This document shows, in pieces, positions 21,966 to 32,662 of a stretch of DNA of 64,000 bases. The number at the start of each line of letters is the position of its first letter. Positions within the stretch are counted from its first letter, which is position 1. The stretch lies in contig JASANZ010002269.1 of NCBI GenBank assembly GCA_030849805.1, forward strand, positions 62,001-126,000, given 5' to 3'. The position numbers were made by a program, and so were the translations under genes. The notes below the pieces were generated by a model that saw only the letters and a list, made by a program, of their open reading frames with translations, did not search any database and had not been told where the DNA came from. The stretch comes from Sergeia podlipaevii (Eukaryota; Euglenozoa; Kinetoplastea; Trypanosomatida; Trypanosomatidae).

Positions 21966-24900
21966 ATGGACATTCTAGGGCTCTTAGATGCTGCCTATAA
22001 CGGCAACAAGGTAGAGCGCACGCAGGCCACCGCCAGCCTTGAGGAAGCCCTCAAATCATCGCAGGGGCCCGCTCACCTTCTCACACTTATCCGTGCTGGC
22101 GTGGACACGGCTCTCCCTGCGGAGCGTAGCCTCTCGGCCCTCATCTACGCCAAGAACTGCCTCATACACACAATGCCCGATGAACTGCTCGGCTCCGCCC
22201 CGGCGATGGTGGCAGCCATCGAGGAAGTCCTCCTGGAAGGTGTCTTCCGTGTGCCTGAGACTCACCGCCGTATCGTCTACGAGTGCGTCACGACTCTTAT
22301 CAGCGGCTTTCAGTGGAATTATTTAACTCAGCTCATGCCACTGCTCGGCATCAATCTTGAGGGGACGAGTGCGGAGTACTCATGCGCTCTCCTCGGTATG
22401 CTCTACGCCTTTATGAAGCGTTTCAAGACGATCAACTTAGTGCCTATGGATATCAAGATGGAAGTGTGCGAGGCCTGTATTAGAGCTCTCCCCGCGTACT
22501 TTGCCTACAACGACTTCCGCGTTTCTCACCTCACTCTGAAACTCATGGAGTGCGTTATTGAGACCGCTCTTCAGCTAGACAAGAGCAGTGGTATGTCCGG
22601 CAACACACTTGACGCGTGGCTCACATTGATGGCTGACTTTCCAGAGAGCCACTATCAGGCCGCCGCCACGGCAGGTGGGAAAGTGTATGAGGTGTACGTT
22701 CGTTGCGCGAAGCGCATCGCGATGATTTCCTTCTCTGTCATCAACGACGCCACCCGTCGCAAGAAACCTGCTCCTCTTGCGGCTCACTTTCTTCAGGCAT
22801 TTGGCGAGCGTTTCCTGAATGTCTGGCGGCAGTGGCTGCAGTCGTGCATCACCGCAAAAGACCGCGGCGCACACCGCAAGAGCGAGATGTTTGCGATCCG
22901 CTATATCAAACTCTGCACACTCAGCGAGACGCTTTATCGCCGCTGCGTGCGTCCTGCAGCTATTCAAATCATCGAGTCCCTCTTGTTCCCTTATCTCTGC
23001 TATGGGGAGGATGACGAGGAAGTGTTCGCGGATGAGGAAAACCTCTCCGAGTTTGTGCAGTACATGACCGACGAGGGCATCACCAGCGGAGAGCTCTCTC
23101 AGCGCCAGGCGGCGTCCAACGCCATCCTCGCTATTGTAGGCGGCAAGAAGAAGTTTCACGACCCAAAGACACTTCTTCAGGAGCTGATTAGTGTGCTCAC
23201 GCAAGGACTGGCACTCCCCGACAGCTCCGAGAACTATCCCCGTCTCTTCGGTTTTATGCATTTGCTTTCCATTCTGCGCAAGTACCTGCGTGATATTCCC
23301 GAGATCTGGTCTGGGCAGATGGCTCAGGTGCTGATGTCCTACGTGGCACCACGTATTGGTGCCCACATCCAAAGTGTGGCGCTGCGCTGCAAGGCGATCG
23401 TTGTGTGCATGCGCTACTCCAAGGTGCCCATGCCTACAGAGCAGGACTTCGCTAGCTTTGTCCACATGACCTGCGCCTTGGTTGGCGACACAGACCCTCG
23501 CATTCGTCTCTCTGGTATTGACGCCATCTGCACACTGCTTGAGATGAAGCGAGCACGACAGTATCTCATTCCAATTCTTGTGCCCCTCGTGGAGGAGTGC
23601 ATCTTATTCCTCAACCGGGTACAGACCACTTTTGTGCCTACTGTTATCTTGCACTTGGCAACGCACTTTGCTCCAGAACTGACCCCGGTGATGGGCAAAC
23701 TTGGCAGCACACTGGTGCAGCACTTCTTGAGCACCGCATTTGACCTTGAGCAGCAAGAGATGGGGGAGATGGATGATACTCAGCTCGCAACGTACGAGCG
23801 CGCCGCTTTCAGCGCGGATGCCTTGCTTGATGCCATCTACACTGTGGTCACATCGTGTAGTGAGAACATACCTGCGTTCGAGGCGATGCGGCCCGACATG
23901 ATTCGTCTAACTCGGCGCGTGCTGGAGCAGCCCGACTGCTTTGACTTTATGGATAAGACTCTGTGTATTTTTCTGCACGTCGTGAACTTCTCCAAGCCCA
24001 TCCCTGCCGAGTGCTGGGATGTGATGCCGCTTATCTTTCACTCGGTTGACGCCGGCATTGGCGTTGATTTCTTCAACACGATTGAAGAGGTACTTGACAA
24101 CTTCATCTCCAACGGCACTGTAGAGTATCTCACAAATCCCACCATCATGGAAGCTACATATGATGTCTGCCACAAGATGCTCATAGGAAACGTTGTGTGC
24201 AGTGCCGAGTGTCAGATGGCTGCTGCGCAGTTGATAGAGGCAATGCTGCATCAAGCAAAGGGCTGCGTTGAGCGCCAGGGTCTCTTTGACCTGTACCTTG
24301 CACGCTTCGCAAGTTTGTTGCTGCAGGCGCTTATCCACCCTGATGTTGCCTCGGGCGACGTACGCGTGCGCATATGGGTGATCGCAGCCATTATGGACTG
24401 CTTCTACTACAACGCTGGAGCCACGCTGGATGCTCTTGTGCAAGCGAACGCGTACCCGCAGTTTTTTGATGGTCTTCTGCACTTTTTTAGGGAATGCTTT
24501 GACACCTCCGCACAGCAGCAGCGAGAGGCGGCCGCTGTAAAGACAAAGAAGGGCAAGAAGTCAAAGAAGCGCGACGAGGCAGCGGAGGTGGTGGAGCAGC
24601 TGTCCCTCCTCACTCGCAAGGTGCTTATCCTTGGTCTCTCCTCACTGCTCTCTTTTCTTGTGAGCCCAGCCAGCGTTGCCCATCCGTGCTACGCCACTTT
24701 TGTGGCCCACTATCAAGAGCCTGTGATGTCGCTAGTGCAGTACTGCGTTTTTACAAATGAATCGACGTATGAGCCTCGCTGCCGTGTTTCCGAGGAGAAC
24801 CTCGCGAAAATTCGTGCCGGTGTCGAGGATGAGGTAGAGGACATCGACGTGAACGACGAGCAAGTTCTCGGTGTTGACGGCGGCGATGACACGGGTGATG

Positions 24901-25217
24901 CCTACGACGATCTCTCAGAGGCCGATGATTACGATGAAGCAGAAGGCATAAGTCTTGAAATCGATGAAGCGGATGACTACGAGAGTCCCATTGATGAAGT
25001 GAATGAGGTGCAGTTTTTCTTACAGTGGGCTTCCATGATGCCCACGCAATCTGCGGAGGTGCAGAAGCGCATGTCCAACGTCCTACGCTCAGAGACGGAG
25101 TACAGCAAGGCGGCCGCGGTCGCAGGGAGGTATCGAGCGCTATGCCTCGAGCTTGAGCAGGCGATGCAGGAGGACTTCAAGGCACGCAGTGCGCAGGTCA
25201 CTGCTCCACGTGCTTGA
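21966..25217 (+). CDS. Importin-beta family karyopherin, importin-7/8 (Sxm1/Nmd5) type
   Basis: The product is 1,083 residues, close to the length of importin-7/8 (about 1,040). The N-terminus (LLDAAYNGNKVERTQA...) fits the importin-beta N-terminal domain that binds Ran-GTP. The body is a continuous run of amphipathic helix pairs typical of HEAT repeats. Near residues 950-1,010 there is a long acidic stretch, followed by a tail (SPIDEVNEVQFFLQW...) that matches the C-terminal signature of importin-7/8. The expected role is Ran-dependent nuclear import, for example of ribosomal proteins or histones. A Lys-rich insert lies near residue 860. The frame opens with GTG at 21849, but the extra 39 residues are leader translation, so the ATG at 21966 is used. 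Confidence 0.85.
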   Translation: MDILGLLDAAYNGNKVERTQATASLEEALKSSQGPAHLLTLIRAGVDTALPAERSLSALIYAKNCLIHTMPDELLGSAPAMVAAIEEVLLEGVFRVPETHRRIVYECVTTLISGFQWNYLTQLMPLLGINLEGTSAEYSCALLGMLYAFMKRFKTINLVPMDIKMEVCEACIRALPAYFAYNDFRVSHLTLKLMECVIETALQLDKSSGMSGNTLDAWLTLMADFPESHYQAAATAGGKVYEVYVRCAKRIAMISFSVINDATRRKKPAPLAAHFLQAFGERFLNVWRQWLQSCITAKDRGAHRKSEMFAIRYIKLCTLSETLYRRCVRPAAIQIIESLLFPYLCYGEDDEEVFADEENLSEFVQYMTDEGITSGELSQRQAASNAILAIVGGKKKFHDPKTLLQELISVLTQGLALPDSSENYPRLFGFMHLLSILRKYLRDIPEIWSGQMAQVLMSYVAPRIGAHIQSVALRCKAIVVCMRYSKVPMPTEQDFASFVHMTCALVGDTDPRIRLSGIDAICTLLEMKRARQYLIPILVPLVEECILFLNRVQTTFVPTVILHLATHFAPELTPVMGKLGSTLVQHFLSTAFDLEQQEMGEMDDTQLATYERAAFSADALLDAIYTVVTSCSENIPAFEAMRPDMIRLTRRVLEQPDCFDFMDKTLCIFLHVVNFSKPIPAECWDVMPLIFHSVDAGIGVDFFNTIEEVLDNFISNGTVEYLTNPTIMEATYDVCHKMLIGNVVCSAECQMAAAQLIEAMLHQAKGCVERQGLFDLYLARFASLLLQALIHPDVASGDVRVRIWVIAAIMDCFYYNAGATLDALVQANAYPQFFDGLLHFFRECFDTSAQQQREAAAVKTKKGKKSKKRDEAAEVVEQLSLLTRKVLILGLSSLLSFLVSPASVAHPCYATFVAHYQEPVMSLVQYCVFTNESTYEPRCRVSEENLAKIRAGVEDEVEDIDVNDEQVLGVDGGDDTGDAYDDLSEADDYDEAEGISLEIDEADDYESPIDEVNEVQFFLQWASMMPTQSAEVQKRMSNVLRSETEYSKAAAVAGRYRALCLELEQAMQEDFKARSAQVTAPRA

Positions 25218-27858
25218 GGAAGCGACTAATGATTGAAGAGGAGGTGTATTTGCATGGAGGTGAAGGGTTCCGTGTGACCCCCCTTTTTTTGTGTATTTGC
25301 TTTTTTTTTTTTGGAGGGGAGGGGGAGGACATTGTCGTTGTTGGAGTATCCGCACACGCTTGACTCTTTTTTTTTTTCTTCTTCTTCTTCTTTGTTGAAT
25401 AGGACATGGCATTGGTGTCGAGGGCGCGTTTATGATTCCCATGCCTTATGTGAAACCGTTAAGAGTCTAATTTTGTATTTATCAATAAACGCGCTTTAAC
25501 AAGTCCATTATTTTCTCCCTTCTTTTCTCTACGTCTTATATATATACATAAATTGTTGTTGCTACCAATGGAAACGTAGATACGAAAGTGGGGGAGAGAA
25601 AGATGGAGAACTTATAAAATAAGATAAAGTAAAAAGAATTCAAAAATATACCAGCAAAGAATGCACATTAGTACTTCCACGGATAAGAAAGGCTGCCATA
25701 TGAGCATGCTGTCCTCCCACTTCGCATCAAGGAAGCTCTTTACGATTACTGTTATTTCTTCTCAGGTGCGAATCTATTTTGCCTCACTGGTTTGCTCTGT
25801 GTGTTATTATATATAAAGCGCTTTAAACTGGTATATCATTCAATGATTCTTTTCTTTTATTTTTCTTCTTTTCTTTTTCCTTTTATTGGTATTAGTAAAT
25901 AGTAGGGAAGCTGGTTCCCTCACTTTTTTTTCTACGTTTTTTTTTTTCTCTCTTCCCTACCCTTTTACCTGCTCTTTATAGTTGTTATCTTCTCCGCAAG
26001 CAAGAACAGCAAAAGGTCTGGTGAGGAGGGGATTTTTTTTTTCTATTAAGTAGATATTGCGCCTCCACAGTGTGCATTCGTAAGCTCTTTTTTTCAGCAC
26101 ACACTTTCTGTGTCAATATATATATATATATATATATATATCGCGTGAGTGGGGTGACTTTGACAGCAGTTTACTCGCCTAGTCAAAAAATTTCATAGCA
26201 AAAAGTCCGTCAATCCATTATCATCGCACTACTTACCTCCCACTATTGAACTCAAGTGTTCTGCTGCTTGAAAACAGGTCAAGTATATATATGGATTTAT
26301 CTTACATTCACATACACATTTCTCTTTTCCACCTTTGGTAGACAAACGAAAAAAATTGTTTAGCTCTTTATTGATCCTTTTCTTTCGTTTGCGATTGTCT
26401 TTGCTTGTGTGCGTGTGTGCGTGTGTGTGCTTCCCTTTTAATATAGCAGTACTACATCATTTTTTTTTCTTTTCATTTTTCTTTTTTATTCAGCTCACTG
26501 CCACCAAAAACAGTTTCTGTTTTTTTAAAAAAGAAAAAGAAAGACATTTTTCTCTTCATACCATCATCACAATCTTCTAATTTACGCAATAGTCGTTGTT
26601 GGTATACACACCGTTAGCGCAGAGAGATATAGGAGAGCAAAACAGCGCTTGTAACTTTTTAGTATATACCTCCCTGCAAACCTGAAGAAGTTTAGTTGAG
26701 AGCAATTCCCACAACGCCGGAGAATACAAAAAAAAAAAAAAAAACATAATAGAAAGTACAAAAGTAGTTTTGTTGTTGTTCTCACTAACTGTCGTCTTAC
26801 TATTTTTGTTGTTGTTGTAGGGTGTACGCTAGCGTTGGCCACTAACAGTTTAAAAGAGAAAAAAGAGAAATAAGCGTCACAATCAGCAGTTTGCCGCCCA
26901 CGAAACATATAGAAATATTGATTTGCTCGAGGCGTGTGCGTGTGTGTGTGCTGTGCTTTCTCCTTTATACTTCTAAGTTGTTTTTACGCTAGGAGAAGCA
27001 AGAGCTTCTATATATGGATCCTAGTATCTGTTTTTATTTTCTTTATTTCCCTTTTTATTAGGTGCTGATAGCGTGGAGCGCAACAGTGTTTTATTGTTGC
27101 TGTCATTCGCATAAATCTTTGGTAGTTTTTTTTTTTTTTTGAAGTTGTAGAAGTTTTTTTTTACTAAATTGCTTGTTCTTTTATTTTATTTCTTTAATCA
27201 TTATTATAATTTTTTATTATTGTTATTATTATCAGTTTTATTTGTGTGGTTTTATTCTATTTTTTTTTTTGAATCTTTTTTAAAAACGAAATATATTGGT
27301 TAATAACAAGTACAGGTCAAAGGTGGAGCATATATATATATATATCAGAATACTCAATATTTATTATTGCTATTTTCATCATTTAACCCCCTTTTTTAGT
27401 AGTCTGGGGCTTTGTGCTTTTCGTTACTTTACTTTTCTTTTCTTTTTTCAGTGTGTGTTTTTTTTTGTTTGCTTTTTGTTTTTTTTGCTTTCTTGAAAGT
27501 ACGCCAGTGTAGCGGATACTTTTCAGCTATTTTTTTTTTCCCTTTTTTTTGCTGCATTATCTTTTACTTCTTTACTTTTTTTTTACGGTGGTGGGTGATA
27601 TAACAACAGTTTTTTTTTTTTGCTGTTGTTGTTGTTGTTGTCGTCGTCGTTGGTGTTTTTCTTAGATTTTGCGCTTTTTTTTTTTTTTTTTGCTTTCCAA
27701 ATCTCTTTGACGTTGTTGGCCGTTCAAAAAAATTGCCAAAAAAAAAGAGAAAAAAAAAAGAGTGACCCCATTACTGCGCCAATTTAAGTCTTAATTAATA
27801 CTATTAAGAACAGGTCTTTTTCTCTTTCCCTTCCTTCCTTTCTGAGTTATACACTGGA
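25218..27858. other. Long gene-free region (2.6 kb)
   Basis: It is strongly T-rich with A/T homopolymers, a TA repeat at 26116-26141, GT-rich runs near 26407-26430 and 26937-26950, and GTT/GTC repeats near 27620-27650. No tRNA (A and B boxes sought by eye), snRNA or credible reading frame was found on either strand. It is far longer than needed for a trans-splicing and polyadenylation region, so it could hide a non-coding RNA or a transcription boundary. Confidence 0.65.
26116..26141. repeat. TA microsatellite
   Basis: Thirteen uninterrupted AT units lie in the long gene-free region before the Ser-rich protein gene. Confidence 0.9.
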
Positions 27859-30234
27859 ATGTCCTCGGAGGATCAGCCAGCACACTTCACTTCATCTTTA
27901 GATGGGGTCTCAACGCCTTGCCCGATGACATCGAAGGAGGTTCATAGACCAAGTGTGCGCTCGCACTCTGGCCTTGGGCGAAGCCGCATGTCTTTCTCTA
28001 GTCCCAACATCATCAGTAGTAATACCCCTGAGATTTCTTTATCACTAGGGGGGGACACGCATCAGCCAGAATGCCCGCGCAGTCCACCACGCGGAAATTT
28101 CTCACGCATTGAAGTCGTTCCGCACACCCATAAAGTGTCTAGCCGTCTCTTTTCCCTAGTAGGACTGCGTCAACAAACCAAGTTCTACACTGTTACAACG
28201 AGTGGCAACGCGAGTATCGCGAGCAACAGCACTTCCACAGCTGCGCGACAACCCGTCTCATCCTCCTCACTCCCCGACATCTTGGCACCCTCACCGAGGC
28301 TTAGGCATATGGCTCATAGTAGCAACCATCTGCCACAATCACCTGAGGTACCGAGGAAACCCTTGCATGAGACCTTTGTGCCTTCATATTACAAAATTCG
28401 TCGTGCCGCCGGCGGCGACAATGGTGGTAGCGACGCAGGTCATGATTTTGCCGCTGCCAGTGGTCCCCTGACAGACACCGTAGTGGCAAGCAACTATGGC
28501 AATAAGGATGGAACCAGTACCGTGGCAGCCACGACAGCTGTCGATAGCGATACCTCGAGCCTTTTCTCTCTGCAGTCAGACGGCGAGGAAGACAATAGCG
28601 CTGTAGAAGGAGTCGGTGGGTGCCGTGTGTTCCCGTCGTTGGCGCCGATGGATGCGGTGCGATCCGCCATTTTGCTTCCCACAGCAGCACCAGCAAGAGT
28701 TCAACAGGGTACGACAGTATATGGTGACAAGGGTCAAGACCCTCTTCAGGAGTTTCAGCACCCGCTGAGCATAGGCGGCGTGAGGAAAGACGCAGAGGAT
28801 GCGCAGCAACAGACAGCATCGACGATGGCCGTCTCACCTTCCACACAGTCCTCCTTTGTGGATGCGGCCACGACACTGACAGCTGATAGTTTGGGACTTC
28901 GCAGTGCGTCCGGAGGGGCAGTAAACGGTACAGCCGCGGCCACGAACCGGACATCTCGTACGGCTAGCAGCACACTTTTCAACTGTAGTTTTGACTCACG
29001 CGGGCTCAGAGATGCGGGATCAGAGATCGAGCGCACGAAATATCAGACGATTATTAAAAAGACTGAGCAGCAGGGCGTTAGCCTAGAAGATGCAGACACA
29101 GAGGCCGTTGACGAGTTGGCAGAGTACATCTCACATCACGTGCAGCATACCCAGCAGTCACGCACCGCGGTGGCGTGGTTCCGAGGAAGCCGCAGCGCAA
29201 GTGCAGGCGGTGCCACAACGCTGGATAATGTCGGGGATAGTGTGGTCGCAAGCAACGATAGCGACTGTGACAGCGGTACTACCTCACGTCTGGCTAACTC
29301 GATGAACCGTGTCTCGGTTCTCATTGCCGCAGGTGGTGGTGGTGGTGGTGGTCGGCAGCGCAGCGTACTGTGGACTCCCTTTGAATATCATGAAGATATG
29401 CCTCACTCTCCTACTAATCCTTTTCTTAGTCAAGATACTTCTATGCCATCGATCTACTGCGGCAGCCGTCTTGGCAAGGACAACTGTAACAGCACAAGTG
29501 CAAGTGGCTATGACTATTCCCCCTGTTACAGCAACGCTCCTACTGAAGCATCACACACAGGTAGCAGCTCGAGGTTGATGGCGGGGCACGGCTCTCTCTC
29601 AGTACGCGTGCTGCAGCAACCAGCAGTAGCGCCACCATCTGTGATGGTCCCTGCGGCTATGTCGACGTCAGCGATGGGGCGGTTGGGTTCTCCACTCCCC
29701 AACCCTCTCTCTCTCTACTCCAACCTTCCTACCGAGCGCTCGCACGGCTCATTTAGCTTTTCCAGCGGCGCTGCAACGCCGACTACCTCAATCGGTTCCT
29801 CCGCCACTTCAAGTGGGAACCCAGTGCACAGTGTTGCTGTTCCTAGCAACGTCCGCGGCACAGAAACGGCTTCCTTGCCTGCAAATAGAAACTTCAGCTC
29901 CGGGAACATCCCTGAAAGCAGTCCGTACGCAGGGTATCCAATCGCTCTCGTTAGCTCAAGGCCTGAACACCCTCTTAATCTTCCAGAAGACGATGAACAG
30001 TCAGACTGGGACGCGCCACTCAAGACAGCCATGCCACGTACCGCGTCCTTGGTGCGGCGTGTGCCATCAACAAGTAGTAGCGCTGGAAGTAGTCAAGTGG
30101 GCCGCACAGCAATCATATCTGAGACGGTACCGCACCGTGAGCAACTAGCGCGGCGAGCACAGGAGGATTATGAATTATATACCGCCATCATCAAGGGACG
30201 ATTAAAACTGGATGTAGCAATATCTACCCAATAA
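27859..30234 (+). CDS. Ser/Thr-rich low-complexity protein of unknown function
   Basis: The product is 791 residues and is not recognised. It is rich in Ser, Thr, Pro, Ala and Gly and looks mostly disordered, with many potential phosphorylation sites (for example GRSRMSFSSP near the N-terminus). A poly-Gly run is encoded at about 29334-29350. Two short segments look ordered: a helix-prone stretch around residues 390-430 (IERTKYQTIIKKTEQQGVS...) and the last 40 residues (REQLARRAQEDYELYTAII...), the most likely conserved parts. There is no signal peptide or membrane segment. Codon use and the intact 2.4-kb frame support a real gene. The ATG at 27859 is preceded by a pyrimidine tract (about 27816-27843). 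It stands alone between two gene-free stretches of about 2.5 kb. Confidence 0.75.
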   Translation: MSSEDQPAHFTSSLDGVSTPCPMTSKEVHRPSVRSHSGLGRSRMSFSSPNIISSNTPEISLSLGGDTHQPECPRSPPRGNFSRIEVVPHTHKVSSRLFSLVGLRQQTKFYTVTTSGNASIASNSTSTAARQPVSSSSLPDILAPSPRLRHMAHSSNHLPQSPEVPRKPLHETFVPSYYKIRRAAGGDNGGSDAGHDFAAASGPLTDTVVASNYGNKDGTSTVAATTAVDSDTSSLFSLQSDGEEDNSAVEGVGGCRVFPSLAPMDAVRSAILLPTAAPARVQQGTTVYGDKGQDPLQEFQHPLSIGGVRKDAEDAQQQTASTMAVSPSTQSSFVDAATTLTADSLGLRSASGGAVNGTAAATNRTSRTASSTLFNCSFDSRGLRDAGSEIERTKYQTIIKKTEQQGVSLEDADTEAVDELAEYISHHVQHTQQSRTAVAWFRGSRSASAGGATTLDNVGDSVVASNDSDCDSGTTSRLANSMNRVSVLIAAGGGGGGGRQRSVLWTPFEYHEDMPHSPTNPFLSQDTSMPSIYCGSRLGKDNCNSTSASGYDYSPCYSNAPTEASHTGSSSRLMAGHGSLSVRVLQQPAVAPPSVMVPAAMSTSAMGRLGSPLPNPLSLYSNLPTERSHGSFSFSSGAATPTTSIGSSATSSGNPVHSVAVPSNVRGTETASLPANRNFSSGNIPESSPYAGYPIALVSSRPEHPLNLPEDDEQSDWDAPLKTAMPRTASLVRRVPSTSSSAGSSQVGRTAIISETVPHREQLARRAQEDYELYTAIIKGRLKLDVAISTQ

Positions 30235-32662
30235 TGAGAAAGGGGGGGGGAACTGAAAGAGAGGGAGAAGAAAAGAAATATGAGGTACGCAATTGAGAAA
30301 AAAATGTTAATGTGGATGCTATTTTATGATTGTGTTGATCATTGTGGAGGCACGTGGTATCACTCGTTTTTTTCTGTTTTTTTTTCTCGATACGCACACG
30401 CGTGTGCGTACTGTAAGCGTTGTTTTATGAGTGGTAGTAGTAATGGTAGTGGTGGTGTGAATATATTGCCACGTCACACAGCTTGAGCATAAGCAATGCG
30501 TCGGAACTTAGTACCATACACATACATCCCCCCCTCCCGCCTTGCCTTTATCCATTATTCCAGTATTTTTTTCCTTCTTTTGTAGTGGAGAGAAAGAGTT
30601 CAAGTGACTGAACCAGAAAGCAAAAAAAAAACTAGGAAAACCTCTACATGATTAGTATTTTTTTGTTGTTGCTTTTCATCGGTGTATATTTGTCTTTTCA
30701 TTTTCATTTTCAACCTCACGCAATCATTCTGTCTATACCAATGATGCGCGCAAGATGGGAAAAGGCGTTGTTGTTTTTTTTGTTAAACTTTTGATTTTCT
30801 TATATTATCTTTGCTGCTTCATACACGTGCACAGATATCCATATATAATTCCTATTGCATTCCTATTTTATTATTAATTAATTATTTATTTATATATATA
30901 TATCTATTTTGCGAGTTTACGCAAGGTTTTTTTTCTTTTCTTCATTTTATTTACTTGCTAGTTACCATTGTGGGGGGGGGAGGGATACGCAAGAAAGCTG
31001 GTCTGGTGACACCAAAAGTTGAACAGTTTCGACAACGTGGTGCTCCCAGACAAATCAGTTCTTCACCTTTTTGCGGTACCTTTTCTTTTTTTGTGTGGCT
31101 ACGATATCTCTGATAGAGCAATTGATGTATGTTTACTTTTTCCCATTTCTTTTTGAAGGATAAAGAAAGGGCGTTTAGAGGCATTATGCATTGACACATT
31201 TAAAAAATATGTCAAGTACCTCGCAAAGACTCCTATATTGCTTTTTAAAGTTTCTATTTTTTTCTTTCTACTTACTTTGGTTCATGGGCTGAAAATCACT
31301 CCAGAGCGGAGAGCTCGCTCAGCTAGTCAAATCTATATATAAGTGAACTCATGAGAATATGCGTAAATTCATAACACGTGAGCTTTTTTTGTCTCTTTGC
31401 ACGTGTGTGTATGTGTTGTTGCTTTTTCCTCTGCATTGATTGTTTTTTACGTTTCAAATTACTCTCTATATATATACCTTTACAAAAGGTGTTTTTTTCT
31501 TTGCTCTTGTGTGCAGATGCGTGTTTCTTTATTGCTAACGTTGCATTTCAGGAAACTGCGAGCGTCCTTTTTTTTTTTCTTCTATATCTGTCCATTCAGT
31601 TGGATGCAAAGGATGACGTTATCTTGAGGATTTACTTATCAAGAAAAATATGGTAGCAAATATATATACCTATGGGTAACTTCCTGTTTGTTATTAATAT
31701 CATCACCTATGTATATATATACATATATATACATATGTGTGTATGTGTTTAATGAACAAGTGTTTGAGCGTCAGCATATGTGCTTTGGGCATATTGACAT
31801 GCTTTTATACTTGTGCATTCACTCGGTCGTGCATACGACATTGAACAACGTTTCTCTTTCCTTTTTTTTTATCTTTCTTTATTCCTATTCCAACAAAGTG
31901 TCTGGTTGTCTGTGACAGATGTTTTTTTTTTAATGTGCTTGAGAATGTGTTTTCTTTATTTTCTTTTCTGCTTTCTGTCAAGAGTGTGGGCAAGCAACGT
32001 ATTTAAAAAAAAAAAAATAGAAAAGTAAGATACGATTGTGAAAGCCAATTGGGAGACATCTAAATCATATGTGGCTCCCTATTTCATTTTTTCAATACAT
32101 ATGAAAATGTGTCAACCCTTTTTCCTATTTACCCTTTTACCCACTGAAATGCAACTTGAACACGAGAACAACATGGTGAGCACAACTGTGTGTATGCGTA
32201 GGAAGATATACCTCCTTTGTCAGGAGAAGAAACAACCACACGCGCACCTTTTACCACTTTCATTTATTTATTTATTTATTTATTTTGTATGTGTGTGTGT
32301 GTGTGTTCTACGCGTGTTTGGGTTAAGGTGCCTTGGCATACAGTCCTTTGATTTGTCTTTTCTTCTTTCTTTCTTTCTTTCTTTCTTTCTCTCTTTTGCT
32401 TTTATAGCTGTCAGTTGCTTTGGGTGACCCGGGGAAGCATCTCCTTTTATAGTGACTTCCAGCAGAATAGTCTATTGTGCGAGCTTGAGCACGCGCACGC
32501 ATATATATATAAAGAGAGACAAAAAGAACGTAAAGCAATATACTAGAATTAAAGTCAATAGTAAGAAGAGAAGGAAGAGAGGCATTCTCTGCATACTAGA
32601 GCTGTGAACCTATCTTCTTCTTTTTTAAGTTGAGTGGCTCACGATTACTGTTAAAACTCATC
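30235..32662. other. Long gene-free region (2.4 kb)
   Basis: T-rich spacer with TA-rich patches, a G-run at about 30971-30980, a TTTA repeat (about 32261-32284), GT runs and a TTTC repeat (about 32364-32390). Short open frames are Phe/Leu-rich and several begin with non-ATG codons. No tRNA or other RNA gene was recognised. Confidence 0.65.
32406..32407 (+). promoter_or_regulatory. Candidate spliced-leader acceptor for the acidic coiled-coil gene
   Basis: The AG ends a strong pyrimidine tract (about 32354-32405) made largely of TTTC repeats. The leader to the ATG at 32663 would be about 255 nt. Confidence 0.4.

Noticed and set aside
22575..23465. Minus-strand open frame of 296 codons
   Set aside because: It is antisense to the importin gene, with no recognisable motif and no upstream splice signal on that strand.
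26600..26720. Possible tRNA: a TTAGCGCAGAG motif resembling an A box
   Set aside because: No matching B box or acceptor stem was found within tRNA distance on either strand.
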